Positions 9,579 through 24,500 of a stretch of 64,000 nucleotides of DNA are shown in pieces. This stretch comes from a virus, in IMG/VR virus record IMGVR_UViG_3300034121_000850, positions 18,889 to 82,888 of that record, one strand, 5' to 3'. The number at the start of each line of letters is the position of its first letter. Positions within the stretch are counted from its first letter, which is position 1. A model generated the notes under the pieces. The model ran no database searches and was not told the origin of the DNA. It saw only the letters and a program-made list of their open reading frames with translations. The position numbers and the translations under genes are program-made.

Positions 9579-12500
9579 TTATTTCTTTGTTTTACATTGT
9601 TCATTCTTATCTTCTGCATCTTTATCAGGAATAGAAGAAAAGTCCATACTTGTTTGAGTACCTTTTTTAGAAGTTGATTTTACAGTATTCTTAGTAAATT
9701 GAGCAGGACTTGATGGTAAATTACCTAAATCTTGAGCTCTTCTAAAAGTTAAAGTTATAGTATATTTAGTTATAACTTCTCCATTAGGTAAAGTAATAGC
9801 AGGAAAATCTAGCATTTTTTTACTATTCATAGGAGTACTATGAGTAAGTTCAAATCTACCTTTCCCATTTAAACCAAAAGTATAAATTGAACCATTTGTA
9901 GTTTGTAGTTCGTTTGTATAACCTTTTAATTTTTCATTATCAGGTAACCATTGTTTATCATATTTATTAGCAAAAGTCATTTTACCATCGTTATCGTCAA
10001 CAATACCAAGTCCAGCGTCATTACCGATAGTATATACAATTACAGGGTAATTTCTTGCTGAAACTGATTCAGTAGTATCTTTATGAGGGTAAATGTATTG
10101 ATCGTCTGTATAAATGTTACCAATTACACTATCATAAACACTCATATCAACTCCAATAGCTTTTTCAATTTCCCGAATAATTGGGTTTAATACACCTAAT
10201 GATGGTAATTGATTACCTTTTTGGTCTAAACTATGATAAGAATAATACTTAGAATTTTTATCAAAACTGTCAATTTTAACAGGCTTTGCTAAAGGGTTAG
10301 TTCTTGCCCACATTAAACCATAATGGAACATTTCATTAGCAAATTTACCTTTATTCTCTTTATAGGTTTGTGCTTTAATTTGTGGCTTAATAATATCTAC
10401 AAATTGTTGAGTTTTTTCTTTAGTAGGGGTAGTTTCTGCTTGTATAACACCATAAGCTTCTGATACAACTGTTACAGTTTGTTCTGTATTCCAATTATAT
10501 TTATTGATTAAATAATCTAAAGCAGTAGCATGAGAAGGTTCATTAGCTTTATTAGCTTTTGTATTTCCATAATAAATAGGTTTATTTTTAAATTTACCTG
10601 ATTTAATTTGTTCTCTTATCCACTCTGCTTGAGGTTCATTACTACTTAGTACAAAATCTATAAAATCAATAACATTTTCTTTAGTAGTTTTACCACTCAT
10701 ATGAAAAGGATTTTCAAAAGAAGTTGGCATTTTAGTAGATTTATAAGCTACAACTGCATTACCTTTCTTTTGCTCATCAGAATATTCATAAGGTTTTTCT
10801 ACTATTTTAACATTTTCAGATTGAGTTTTATCTCCTAATTGAGAATATATATATTCCGCTGTATTTCCATTATTAGAATCTTTTTCAAGACTTTCTATGG
10901 TTTTTATATAAACCTCTTTAATAGCAGCTTCACCTGCTGCATTAAGTTCTCTTGTACCGATACCTGCAAAATCTTTAGTAAGTATAGGAGTGCCAACTTT
11001 TATAAAATCATTTTCAGAACTATCCCATTGATACCAACCTATTTCATAATCTTGTGTTTTACGTTGATTAAATACATAAACAGGTTTATCAATTTGTATA
11101 GCCATTTCAACAGCATATCCTGTACCCCCTTCTACAACAGATTTTTTAGACTTATTAGTATAACCTTTTTTATCTACTTCATTAGGACTTAATATAGTAG
11201 AAACAGCGTAAACAGCATCACTGTTTTTAACTTGAAACCAATTTCTACCATGTAAAGGATAATATTTAGGTATATCAGGTCTACCTAAAATTTTATAAGT
11301 TTTTTTAACTCTTATAACACCTTCTTTTAATTCTTCTGTTGTTATTACTTTATTACCTTTTGGAGTTTTATCTCCATAAAAATAATGGTAATTATTAATC
11401 ATTCCAAAAGTTTCACCAATAGTATCCCAAGCACTATCTGCTCCTATTGCTCCACCAGAATGATTAATAAAATTACTTATATCAGTAGTTAACCGTTTAA
11501 CAACTTTTTTAGCAAGTTCTATTGCTTTTTCTGCTTTAGTAGCTTCTTTTTCTTCTTCTTGTTTTAAAGATTCTATTTTTAAATCAGATAATTCATCATT
11601 TATTTTATTAGAATCTAAAATACTAACATCACCTGTTTCAATTAAATTTCTACTACCTAATAAACTTAATGGAACGTAAACCATAAAACCATTTATAATA
11701 CCTACTTTTTTAATAAGTATTTCTGTACTTAAACTTAAATTCTCATTACTATTTGGTATTTTTAATATATCTTTTTGTTGGTCAGCATCTAAATTATGAT
11801 AATAATCTTCATGTATTAAAACTACATTATCTTTAGTTAAACGCCAATCAATACCTTCTACTTTTTGTGTATCCCAATCAACTTGTGTTTTAGTAAGTGG
11901 AAGTATATTAGTATTATTTCTTAAAAAAGATTCTGAAAATTCTTTATAATAATGGTTATTTTCATCAAAATTATATAATCCTAAACCAACATTAAATTCA
12001 TTTACTAATATATCTAATGATATAATTTTTGCATATGAATCAGTTACAGGGGCTAAACCCCAAGCTAAATCAGCATACAATACTAAATTTTTACCAAGTA
12101 ATGAAACATAAGGGTCATTAGAATAATACATTTCATCTAAAGACCTTCTTAATCTTTTTTCAATAGCATCCTCTTTAATATTATTAAATTGTAGTTTCTT
12201 ACCTTGAGTTTTAGTTGCAGGTTTAACTTCAATATAATTTATTATATGAGTTTCAGTTGTTTTTAATTTTAAAATATTTTTAACTACTTCTATTTGATTA
12301 AAAATAGGATATGTTAAAAAATCTTCAAAAGTTAAAGTTTTATTACTATCAACAACAGTATTATTTAATCCAAGAATTGTTTTAATTTGTACATCTGATA
12401 ATTTAAAAGCATCATTACTTCTATACAATTTTGTATTAATAAATTTATCAAAACTTCTTTTAATACCATCTATTTTATTATATTGTGTAATTGGTATATA

Positions 12501-15500
12501 AGTCCTCAAATCATTAAAAGCTTGTCTAAAGAATGCAGATTCTGTAATAAATAAAGACTCCATAGCATCAGCACCTGCTTTATTAGAATTTAAATAATAA
12601 GCTTCTATTAAAGGATGTACTGATTTTTTATCAATACCAAATAGTTTTGGAAATATAGCTTTAATTAAATTTGTTCTAGTACCATCAGACTCTTCAATAT
12701 AAAAATCATCTTTTTTAGCTAATTCTGTTATATTAAAAGTAATATCATGTGTTTTAGTTGTACTTGGACCAGCGCCAATCTTATCAACAGCAAATATAGT
12801 AGATAATTTAAGAATCTTTTTACCTAACTTATCTAATTCTTTAAAATGTTTTAAAGCAATAATTTGACTTTGTATATACTCTATACGTTCAGCAAGAGTT
12901 AAAGTTTTTTGTTTTGATTTTTGTATAGCATTGTCTAAATCTTTTATTGAAAAAACTTTATTAAGACTTCTATCAACACCAAGATATTTTTTTAATGTTT
13001 CATTTTTAACTCTAAATTTAGCATCTTTTAAACCTTGTTCAAAAAGTTTATTTTCTTTTATTTTTTTTGTTTGAACTAAAAGATTATATAAACTACCAAA
13101 TAAATATCTTTCAGTATCTTTAATAGTATCACTTAGAAATTTTTGAGATATTATATTATTAGCATTATAATAATTTTCAACCATTTCAAGTATAATAGGT
13201 TGATTTACTAATAATAACGCTAATTCAATATCCCCTGTAATGTTATTAACAGCTGATATTACATTAAAAGTAACTTCATTTATATTTCTTGGTAAAGGGT
13301 TAGCTACGGAGTCAACAGAATGGTCAGTTAATAAACCATTAATATAAGAGTATTTTTTACCATTAATATTTATAAACGTACCATCGTTATTCCAACCAAA
13401 TTTATCAAATACTATTGTAACAGAATTTTCTGATACTATAACATTATCACTTCCATGTTTTTTAATTAAATCTTCTACCGTAAAAAGAATTTCATTAATA
13501 GGATAAGTTGCTGAATAACTTTGCGAAGATTTTGCTCTAACAGTTTGTAATACAGCCCATGTTCCAGCATTAGAAGCACTTAATCCAGTATTACTTAAAC
13601 TTCCAACAGATGAATCTCTAAGATTACCATTAACATTAGGGTCTACAGGATTTGGTTCTTTTTTCTTTGTACCATTTAATTTAGCAGCTATTGCTAATGT
13701 TTCAGGGAATTGAGCAGGTTCAATAGCTTCTAATTGATGTGTACTATTAGACATAACAGACATCATAACATTAAAAGTAACATTTTGACGTTGCGCAACA
13801 GTATTATATTCTAATAAACTATCTACATATAAACTAATTAAATTATCTTTTTCTATGTTATGATTAACAGTAAGGTCATAAATAGCTTGTTTATATTCAG
13901 ATTCAGCAGCTTTTGTTGAAGTATTAATTCTTTTAATTTCATCAATATTAGATTGTAATAAAGTATTTTGAACTTTATTTAATTTATCTACAAGTTTATC
14001 TCCAATTCTAACATTTTTAATGATATCTTCTATCATATTATTAGAATCGGTAATATATTTAGATTGTAATTCAGCCATTTCTTGAATTACATCTAATCTA
14101 AATTCCCAAAATTTATCAGTATTAAAAGCAGCTTTAAGGAAAGAATCTGTAATAGTTGTAATTTTAGCAGTTTCTGTTAAACTTAAATTAGCTCTTTCTG
14201 CTGCTAAAATTTTATTAAATTCTACTAATTCTTTTTCTAAAATTTCATACTCATCTTCAAAAGCTTCATTTAATACTTCAAATTCTTTAAATTTATCTGA
14301 AAATAAAGTTTGTAAATTAACATTAGTACGGAAAATATTTTTTATAACAGTAGACTCTCTACTTAAAATAAGTTTCTTTTCTGATATAAGTTGATTACGG
14401 TCATTAAAATAATTATCATTAAATTGATTTAAAACTTCTTGAAGTTGCTTTCCACTTTTAAAAGCTTTTAAATCTTTTAAATATTCTTTATTAGTTGGTT
14501 TTCTTTTAGTATCTAATTTCTTAAAACCATCATCTGTTTTTTCATGATGTGCAACCATAACATATAAACTATCTATGTCAAAGTCCATACCTGTTCTAGT
14601 AATTAAATCTTTATTTACAACCATAGTTGCACCAATTTCTTTTGGTAAAAATCCAACTACTTCTAAAACAGCAACAGAATGTTTACCTGATGTAGGAATC
14701 CTATAAGCAATTAATCTTCTTAAATTAACATCTAATTTATTTATATCAATAAGTTCACCTTTCTCATAAAAATCTGAACTCCAAGCAGGAAGCCAAGTTT
14801 CAATAACCCAAACACCATCAACAAATTTAACATCTAATTCTCCACTATGTGCTACATCATACATTAAAGCATCAGAAGCTACAATAGCATGGAAACCAGG
14901 CATTTTCTGTTTTGTAACATTATTGCTCCATACAGATAATAATGAACTCATAAAAGTATCTTTAGTGGTATTAGCATCTAAAGGTAAATACAATTTATTA
15001 GATTTTTCATCTATTGTTAAAGCGGCTTTTAAATTGCTTGATAAAGGTTTAGAAGTATCACTTTTTAAAAAGTCTACAACAGTTTGTAAATCAATGGAAA
15101 CTTCTCCAAATTCATCGTAAGTAATACCTAACTTATCATCTACAACTTTTCTAGAAAATTCAAGTAGTTTTACTAAGTTATCTTGAAAAAGTGCAATTAC
15201 ATCAGAACCTTTTACATTTGTACCATCTACATTATAATTATGTTCAAATGGAATATTTGTTAATATAAATTTAGAAATTTGTACTGCTAATTTTGCAGCA
15301 TAATCTTCATAATCAGTAGGAGTTTCTTGTTGTAATGTCCAATTTTCATTCTTTGCTTTTTCAAAAACAAGATTATCTAAATTATCTAAAAGATTATTGT
15401 TAATATCAACAATTATATTAGTTTGAAAATGCCCAAACTTCTTACCTGATTTGTAAACAACTTCATCAGCTTTATAACCTATTGTATTATTATTTTCATC

Positions 15501-18500
15501 TTTTATTGCAATACTTTCAATAAGTTTACTAATTTGAGTTCTTTCCCCAGTTTTAGGGTTAGTTTCAAACATTTGAGGTATATATGGTACAGCAGCATAT
15601 TTGAATTGTTTAGAAACTACAATTTCTACATTTTCATCAAAATTTCTACTATAATCATGAAATTTAAAAACTCCTAATAAAGTTTTAACTTCAAGATAAT
15701 TTAATTTTTGGTTTGCTTTAATTTTAGCAAAAAGGTCTTTATAAGTTTCATATCTTCCATGCTCTTTTAAGGTCTTTTCTAAGAAATCAAGCATTATATA
15801 ACCTCCACCATCAGAAGTTTTAATTTTTTTATAATCAGCTAAAAGACTTGTTGCTAAAGCTTTAGCTTTAGTTTCTTCAACACCAGTTTCTTCCATAATA
15901 TCTTTAGTAGTATTTTCTACCATCAAATTATATACGGAAGATTCTGATATTATATCATCAACAATTAATATATTACGTGTATCTCCTATTTCTGTTAAAG
16001 AACCTTTTTCACCAGGAGAACCAGGAGCTTTTGCACGTTTATTAACAGTAACATTATTTGCATATTCGGCAGTAACTCCAAATATAAAATTTTGTAATTC
16101 AACGTTATTTATATAATAATTAAGAGAAGATTCAACAAGGAATGTGTTATAATCAGAATCTAAAAACTTTTTATTAGCAACAGTAAAAAATGGACTTAAT
16201 ATTTTTTTAAATTTATTATTTGTTTTATAAAATTCTTTATAAATTCCACTAATTTCTTTTTGAATAGCTTCTTCAGCAGCAATTGTATTATCTATACTAT
16301 TATAAACATCTTTATAAACAATACCTTGCATAAATAAACTATCAACACTATTTAATGAAGGGATATTATGAAATTCAAAAACTCTTCCTACTGGTTTTTT
16401 ATTTTGTTGATATATTCTTACACCACCTTTTATATGAAAATGATAACTTTCTAAAAAGAATGGTTCATTTTTTCTATTTATTATAAGATTTCCTTGTTCA
16501 TCCCTTACAACTCTACGAACACCATTAACTTCTTCTGTTTCATACATAAACAGTGTTGCTTGATGCATACGTTCTACTTCTTGTAAAGTAGTATTATATA
16601 TTGCATTAAATAAAGAAGAATCAGTTTTTAATTCTATACCATTTTTATTAAATGTAATATCCCCTTCTTTTACAGCAATTCTTTTAACCTGTAAATCATA
16701 TCTTGTAGGACTATTAGACATTGTTAAAAATGGACTTCTAATCAATTCAGAATTAACATCATATTTTGTTGTAGTTAAATAATTAATAGCATTATTTAAA
16801 TTCCACTCAAAAGAATTTTGGGTATTATATTTTTTACCTACACCAGTGGTTGTATTTTTTAAACCATCTTGTCCTAAAATATTAAAATAGTTAAAAAACT
16901 CACGATTAAGAGTAGCTTTTGCTACATCTTTTACGCCATCAGTTGTTAAAAGCATTCCAAATACTTCTTCTGTATTCCATAACCAATTAGAATACTTATT
17001 AGAAGGAGATAAAGCTAAACCTTGTAATCTTGTTAAAAGTTTAGATTCTGCAAGGTTATTACCTTTTTTATAACCTACTATTTCATCTATAAATGTTGTA
17101 ATAAATGAAGGCATCCTATGAGCACCCTCTGTTTTACCTGTTACATTTTTAAAAGTATTTTCTCCTAAAAATATATCATATTTTTTATAAAGTTTTGCTA
17201 AACTATTAAAAGTTTTATAACTGTCAAATCTTTCATTAACAGCGTAATCTCTAATAACTCTAGCAACAGTATTGATAAATACATTTTCTACTACTAATTT
17301 TTTATTAGGTTCTTTATTAGAATTTATAATTTTTATAATAGTTTTCTTATCAATATTTATACCAACTGCATCTAATAATTGTTCAGCTATATTAATTTTA
17401 TCTTCTAAAGAAGTATTAAGATTTTTAGCTTTATTTATTTTATTTTGTAGTATAATTAAATTTTCAGGAGTAAAAGCTTTTACTTCATCTTTATATTTAA
17501 AGGTTGTAATCCATTTATTACTAATACGATGTTCAGCTTTAATATTAGATATAGCAGTTTTAAAACTAAGATTTCCGTCAATTTCTGTAATTCTTTGATT
17601 TTCTATATCAATATCAGGAGTTGACATTAAAGCATATAACCCATCCTTAATATTTCCTTTATTTTCTATAATTTTATTATAAAAAATACCATAAAAAGGA
17701 GCTATAGTTGTTATATTATATAAACGATTCATCATATCGTCAATATTTACTATACCAACAAGTGTTTCTCTTAAATAATTAAAACTTAAATTATAGTCAA
17801 CAAACTCTACTAAACCACTTAAAGTATCTTGGTCAACAGTAACTTCAAATTTACCGACAGTAGTGTTAAATGATATATTTTTAACTAAAGGTAAATTATA
17901 TACAAGTGTTCTTATAGGGTCGGAAACTCTATCAGCAAAAGGTTTTAAACTTGTAGTATCCTCCCAATTTTTAACAAGTGAATTAGCAGTTTCTTCAGAT
18001 TCTACATCTATATCGTCTAAATCATAATTAAGTTTACTTATTAAATTTTCATTAATTTTAACCCAAATAGAATTTTCAGTATTATTATTTTCTAAATCTT
18101 TTAATGTCCTATCTAATAAATTTAATTGTTTAAGTTTAAATTCTTTTATTGTAGGATTTTCAGTCTTTTCTACTTCTGCAACTTTTAAATCTATTTTCTT
18201 TTTAATAGCATTAATAGTTGTAGACTTAAATGAATAGACTTCAATATTATCAATAACAGTTTCATCAATAGAACCTTTAAGAGAAGTATTTTTAGCTTCT
18301 TGATATTTTTGACTAAGAAATCCTGTTAAAGAGTTTAAAAGATGCTCTTCTTCTTCAATACTAAAATTATCAACAACACTTGTAAATTGGTTATTATTTT
18401 TAGCAAAATTTACAAACGTATCGTTTTCAGAAGTTGATTTAAAATCATTAAGAATACTCCAATTAGATTTTAAAATCTTAGAAAATTCATCATATAAATT

Positions 18501-21500
18501 AGACTCTTCAATTTGAGGAGCTTTTTCTGCTTTAAATAATTTATTAAAAAACTTAACAATAGAATTAATAATTCTATCAAAGAAACTATCACTTGCTTGT
18601 ATAGTTTCTTCTGAATCTATAACTTCTTTTGGGAATTGAAGTTTCTGTAATTCTTTTATTGTATTTTTATTAGAAATAGCTTCTGCAATAAATTCAAGTA
18701 AATTAATAGAAGATAAACTACTTCTATCAGAAGTTCTTTTCAAATATTCGTTAAATATTACATTAAGTTCTTTGTATAAATTATGAATATTCTTTTCAGA
18801 ACTGTTTAATTTATAGCCATCCTTAACAAGTTTATCTAAAACTTCTCCTTGCATAACAGCATCAACTGTTAATTGATGTCCCAATTCATGTACTAAAACA
18901 TGATTTGTAAAGTCATGGATATTTGTTTTAAACTTCTTAGGATTTATAAAAATAGTCTTACGTTTACGACTATAACGTGCAAATATAGAAGCCTTAGTTT
19001 TTCCAGTAGAATCTTCAAAGAATTTTGAATCATCTAAAACAACTAATTTAATACCATTATTATTAATAAAATGATTTAATATTGTTTTACCTAAAGTACT
19101 TTCAGTATTAGCTAATATGTTTTCAAAAAATTCAGAATTATTTTGAGCAGTTATAACATTCTTACTATGCTTTAAAACAACAGCATCAGTAATTTCCGGA
19201 ATATTAGCTTCATTATTATATAATGATTTTACATCAGCAAACCATAAATCATCCCCAAAAGTAGTAGGTTCTGATGAATCAGTTTTATCAGGTGTAGAAT
19301 CATCTACTTTATCTTCTTTTTTAAGTCCTGTACTGTCTAATGTTAAAACTAATGGATAATGCCCTTTTACAGCAATATTACCAACAAACTTTTTACCAAC
19401 TTTTACATCAGCAACATTTGTAGATAACACATCATTTTCAATAATCCAATCATAGTAATCTTCTTTTTTACCAGTTAAAGGATTAACAAAATTATCTACA
19501 CTCCTATAATCATAATTTCTTTTTAGTCCTTTAATAGCATCCTTAATTTTTGCTTTTGCTTTTGAACCTGTAATTAATTCATCATTTACAAGCATAGTAA
19601 CTAGACTATGCGCTTTACCAGCTTTATTAAAAGGATATATTTTATAAGAATCATTACCAATAGTAAATTCTATAATTTTATCAGAAATATTTACATTAAA
19701 ATAAGCAGCATTAACACCTTTAACATTTTTACGGAATCTACTACTTATAGGGGTAAATACACGAATCTTATCTTTTAAATTATTAATTTTATTATTAATT
19801 GTAGCTTCAGGGTCTTTATGAAATGCATCAATAATTTCTAAAATAGAATTATATACAAAATCCCTTGCTTCAAGATTATCACCTAAATCACTTCTAAATA
19901 ATTTAACAGGTATAGCTTTTCCTTTTACACCATCTATAACTAAATATTGAAAAGCGGATTCAAAATCTTTACCAAGAGTTTTTTCACCTTCTTCAATATA
20001 TCTATTATAAACAGGTTCTCCTGTTTTTAAATCAAAAAGCATTTTAGGATTTTCCCCTAATTTAGTAGATGCTATTGTTACTTTTAATTTTCCTTTTTTA
20101 AATTCTTTAATAGTTCTAAAAATGTAATTATTTTCTTTATCAACTGCAAATTGAACTGCCCCTGATGTTATTCTATTAACTTCAGTATCTACTGTTGCAT
20201 CAACTCCATTTTGTTGAATTTTACTTAAAAGTCTATTTCTTAATGTTTGAGTAGCTGCAAAATCGTTTTCTATGATAGTTTTCCACCTTGTTAAAGACCT
20301 ACGATAATCTTCACCCGTACTACTATTATCTACGTTTCTTGATAATAATTTTTGTAAATGGATTACTTTAGAAAAAGCGTTACCACTTGTTGATAATTCT
20401 AATATACTTGCTAAGTTATTACTTATACTTTTATAATTAAAATTAAAAACCTCTTTTCTTAACGCAACTAAATCTTCATTAGAATTTTTTAATAAAGCTT
20501 CAACTAATAAAGGTTCAGAAACTAAATGGACTAAACCACCTTTTGATGATACATTAGCTTCTTTTTCTTCTAAATTAACAGTATTGCCTGTTTTATTTAA
20601 ATGGGCGATAGCAACACCTTCTGTTGTTGATACTTTAATAGGTACACCTTTAATCCATTTTTCTAAATCTTCTTTAGATTTAGGTATTCCATTAAATTCT
20701 TTATTATCAGTATCAATAGATAATACTAATTTTGAACCATTAACTAATTCTTTAATAGCAGCAAGAGTTTTACCTTGTTCTTCTGTTAAAATAACATTTA
20801 TTTCTTCACGTTTTACTTTTTCTAAACTACTTATAAATACATTTACTCCACCACCTATATTAGATAGCATATCTTGAAATTCTTCAAAATCTTCTGTATT
20901 AGAATCTTTAGCAAGAAAGAAATCTTCTGCAACAACAGAGTTATAAGGAGTTTCTAAATCTGCTAAAATTTGTTTAATGGTTAAAAGATTTTGATTTATT
21001 TTAAGTTGAATTTCATATATTCTATTTAAAATAATAAGTTCATCCTCTTCTGATAAATTTTCATCATTATCTAACTTCTTTCTATAAAAAGAAAATAAAC
21101 CTAATAAACCTAATAAACTTGCTTCAGTAGGAGTATTAGGAACATTTGCAGTAGTAGGTTGAATATTACCTTCAATAGGTATTAATAATGCACCACCTGT
21201 CCAACCTTCATTATTAAATCCAGACCATTGCTTACTATCTATTTCACCATTAACAGCTTTTGGTTTAGCACTAAAAGAACCAACATCGTGATAACCAAGT
21301 ATTAAATCTTTTGGATTTAAATTATACTCTTTTTGAATTTGAATACCTTCATTTTCTATTTGATTCAAAGAACCTGCAAAATCTCTAACGATTGTATTAT
21401 CATATTTATCTTTAAATATAAATACAACAGAACCTCCACTAAATCTACTATAAGCATTTCTATCCTTATAAATTAAATAAGTTCCTGTTCCATCTTGTAA

Positions 21501-24500
21501 TAAAACTTCTCTAACAGTTTTTTTAAAACCTTCGGGATTTCTTGTTTTATCAAAAGTAATATCACTAAAAGCCATTTGACGTAAAGGGCTTATTACATTA
21601 TCAGATACTTTTAAATCATTAGCTTTCTTATATGATAATTGAACACTATTATCAGCATTCTTTTTAAATACAGGAACCCAATGATTTTCTCTTTTAGCTT
21701 TTTCTATATAATCTTTATTATATTCATGAGAGTAGTTATTAAAAGCAGAACCATCTAACATAAAATGTCCAACCCCAATAACACCTTTAACTTTTAAACC
21801 TTCCTTTGGTAAATCTTTTTTAACAGGTACAGGTATATATCTAAAACCATCAGCGTTATCCCATTGACTTCTATAAGAATATATACTATCTTTTGCTGTA
21901 TAACTATCAGGAACAGTACCAATTATTTGAAAAAATTTAGAAGGTTTTGGTTTAACAACTACAACAGGTTTAGCAGCTATAGGAACCATTTGTTCTTCAG
22001 CAACTTCTATTAAACCTTTTTTATCTAAAAATCTTTTAGCCCATTGAGCAGGGGTAGAGTACATAATATCATTAACAACACCCTCTGTAAGAACTTTAGT
22101 ATCAAAATTAGTATTAAAGTTAGTATCTATAGTAGTTGCAAAAGAAGTTATACTAAGAGTAAATACACCTGCTAATGCTAAACTGCCAATTACTTTTCTT
22201 ATAGCTAAAACTGCTTTTTGTAAAGCACTTAAAATTTCACCTATAACAGAAGGTTTTTCGGGTTCTCTTAAAGCTTCTAAAACTTTTTCTGTAACTTCTT
22301 CTTCTGTAATACCTTCTTCTTCTGCAATAGTTGCTACTACTTCAGGAGTTAAAACTTCTTCAATAACTTCTACAAGTTTAGCTTTTTCGCGTGCTTGTTG
22401 TAATATATCAGTTAATGCAACACTTTCTTGTTCTAATTGTTCATTTTCTTTTTCTAAAGCTTCAATTAAGTCTTTATTATCTGCTACTATCTGCGTTGTA
22501 TCTTCTACTATATCACTTACAGGTTCTACTGTAAATTCTATAACAGGGGAAGGAAATTCAATAGTAATATGAGAACCTATAACTTCAGCTATATCTTCAA
22601 TTACTTCCTCTTCAATTACTTCCTCTTCAATTATTTCTGTTTTAATACCTAAAGCAGATAGTTCTGCATCATATATTTTTTTAATTTCAAGATCTCCAGA
22701 ACCCAAAATAGCTCCTGATTTTATTTTATCAATACTTTTTAAAATATCAGATTTTCTTGCTTCATTATATGGTTTATTTATTTCAGCTAATTTTTGGATA
22801 GCCATAATTCTACTTTCAATACTAGAACTTGGATTATTTAATACATCTTCTGCATCATGTTTTTCCAATATATCACTACCACTAGGGATAAGTATACTTT
22901 TGCCTGTTGATGTATCTACTCTTCCTGCTATTTTAGATGCTTGTAATTTTAATTCTCTTAAATATCTTTCTTGCCCTTTTGTTTTTGCAAATTCTAGTCT
23001 TTGTTTAGCTTCTTCATCAAATGGTAAGGCTTCTAATTCCTCTTCCCTTCTTCTTTCTATATCAGCTTTAGCATCTGTAGTACTTAAAGCAGCTGGTTCA
23101 GCATCGTATTTAGCAATTATTTCTTTACCAAGTTGTTCTACATTACTTCTTAAAGTTTTTCTTGCATCTGCATTGTTTATAGCAGGAGTATAAGATAATT
23201 TTGAATTTATATAATCTTCTACTTTATCTGCTAAAGTTGTTAAAGGTCTTGATGTTGCATTAGGGTCTCCATCATTTTTAAAAGTTGCAGGGTCTGTACC
23301 ATAAAAACTATTTAACTCATCAGATACAGATTTTACAATATCTGCTACTTCTTTACCCCAATATCTTTCATAATAAGCCTCCATATCAGACTTATCTGTT
23401 TTATTAAGCCAACCATCTTTTCCAATACCAAAGAATGGATACCATCCAGCTACTAATCCTTTACCTGCTTGACCTGTTGTTAAATAGAATGGTACAATAA
23501 CACCATTTATATTTACTAAAACTTTAGCTCTATCAGTAGATGTTACTACATTCCAGTAATTACCATCTATTTCAAAACCTTCTAATTTAAAATTAGGATT
23601 AGAAAAAATTATTTCTTCTACACCATTTAGTCCTTTTCTTCTTTCTATATCAGTTTTAGCTTCTTTTATTGATTTATTAATATTAGTTAAAAAATATTCT
23701 TCATTTTTACCATCTAAAGTATAAGCATTTAATCCTGTAAATTTTACTAAATCTTTTTCAATAGACATACCTCTTGATTTAATCTTATCATTCATATAAT
23801 TAATATAATCTTGAATAAGCTTTTGAGGGAATGTACTTTCTATATTTTTTGCTAATTCTCTAAATTTATTTTCTAATGAAACTAAATATTCAGTTTTATT
23901 TAAATCAATACCTTCATTAAGAGTTCCTCTAATATCATTTAACAAAATAGTTGCTTTATGGACATCTTCACCTGTTTTAATACCTTCTTTAAGTAGTTGT
24001 CTTAATTGTTTTATTTTATTAGCTAATAAGTCTTTTCTTGTTTGCCAATGTTTTTTAAGAATTTCAGTAGTAGCAAATTCTTCTGAATTTACAACATTTT
24101 CTAATTCACTTATTTGTTCTTCTATGGTAAAAGCTTCTACCGAATAAATGACAACTTCTGCAAGAGTAGGTGTAATAACGATAGGGTTAGTATTACTATC
24201 AGGAAAGACAATAGGAGCGTCATCAGGAGTGGTATCATCAACAGCAGGAACACTAGAAAATAAAGTATCTTCATTATTGAAAATTTGTTCATCTTTAATA
24301 TCTTCTATAAAATTCTTTAAATAAATATAAGATGGGTTTTCAATAAATTTTTCATCTTGTTCTTCTATAAGTCTTAAAAATCTTTTACCTGCTTTTTTTA
24401 ATTGATAATAATCATCATTATCAATATATTTCTTCATACTTCTATAATAAGCAGGATATGCTACTGCAAAACCTTTTTGACTTACATCTGTAATTCCATC

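Noticed and set aside
10839-11192. Plus-strand frames inside the giant minus-strand genes (for example here, 17272-17598, 20584-20877)
   Set aside because: They are antisense shadows of long intact genes, with low-complexity Ile/Phe/Ser-rich translations.
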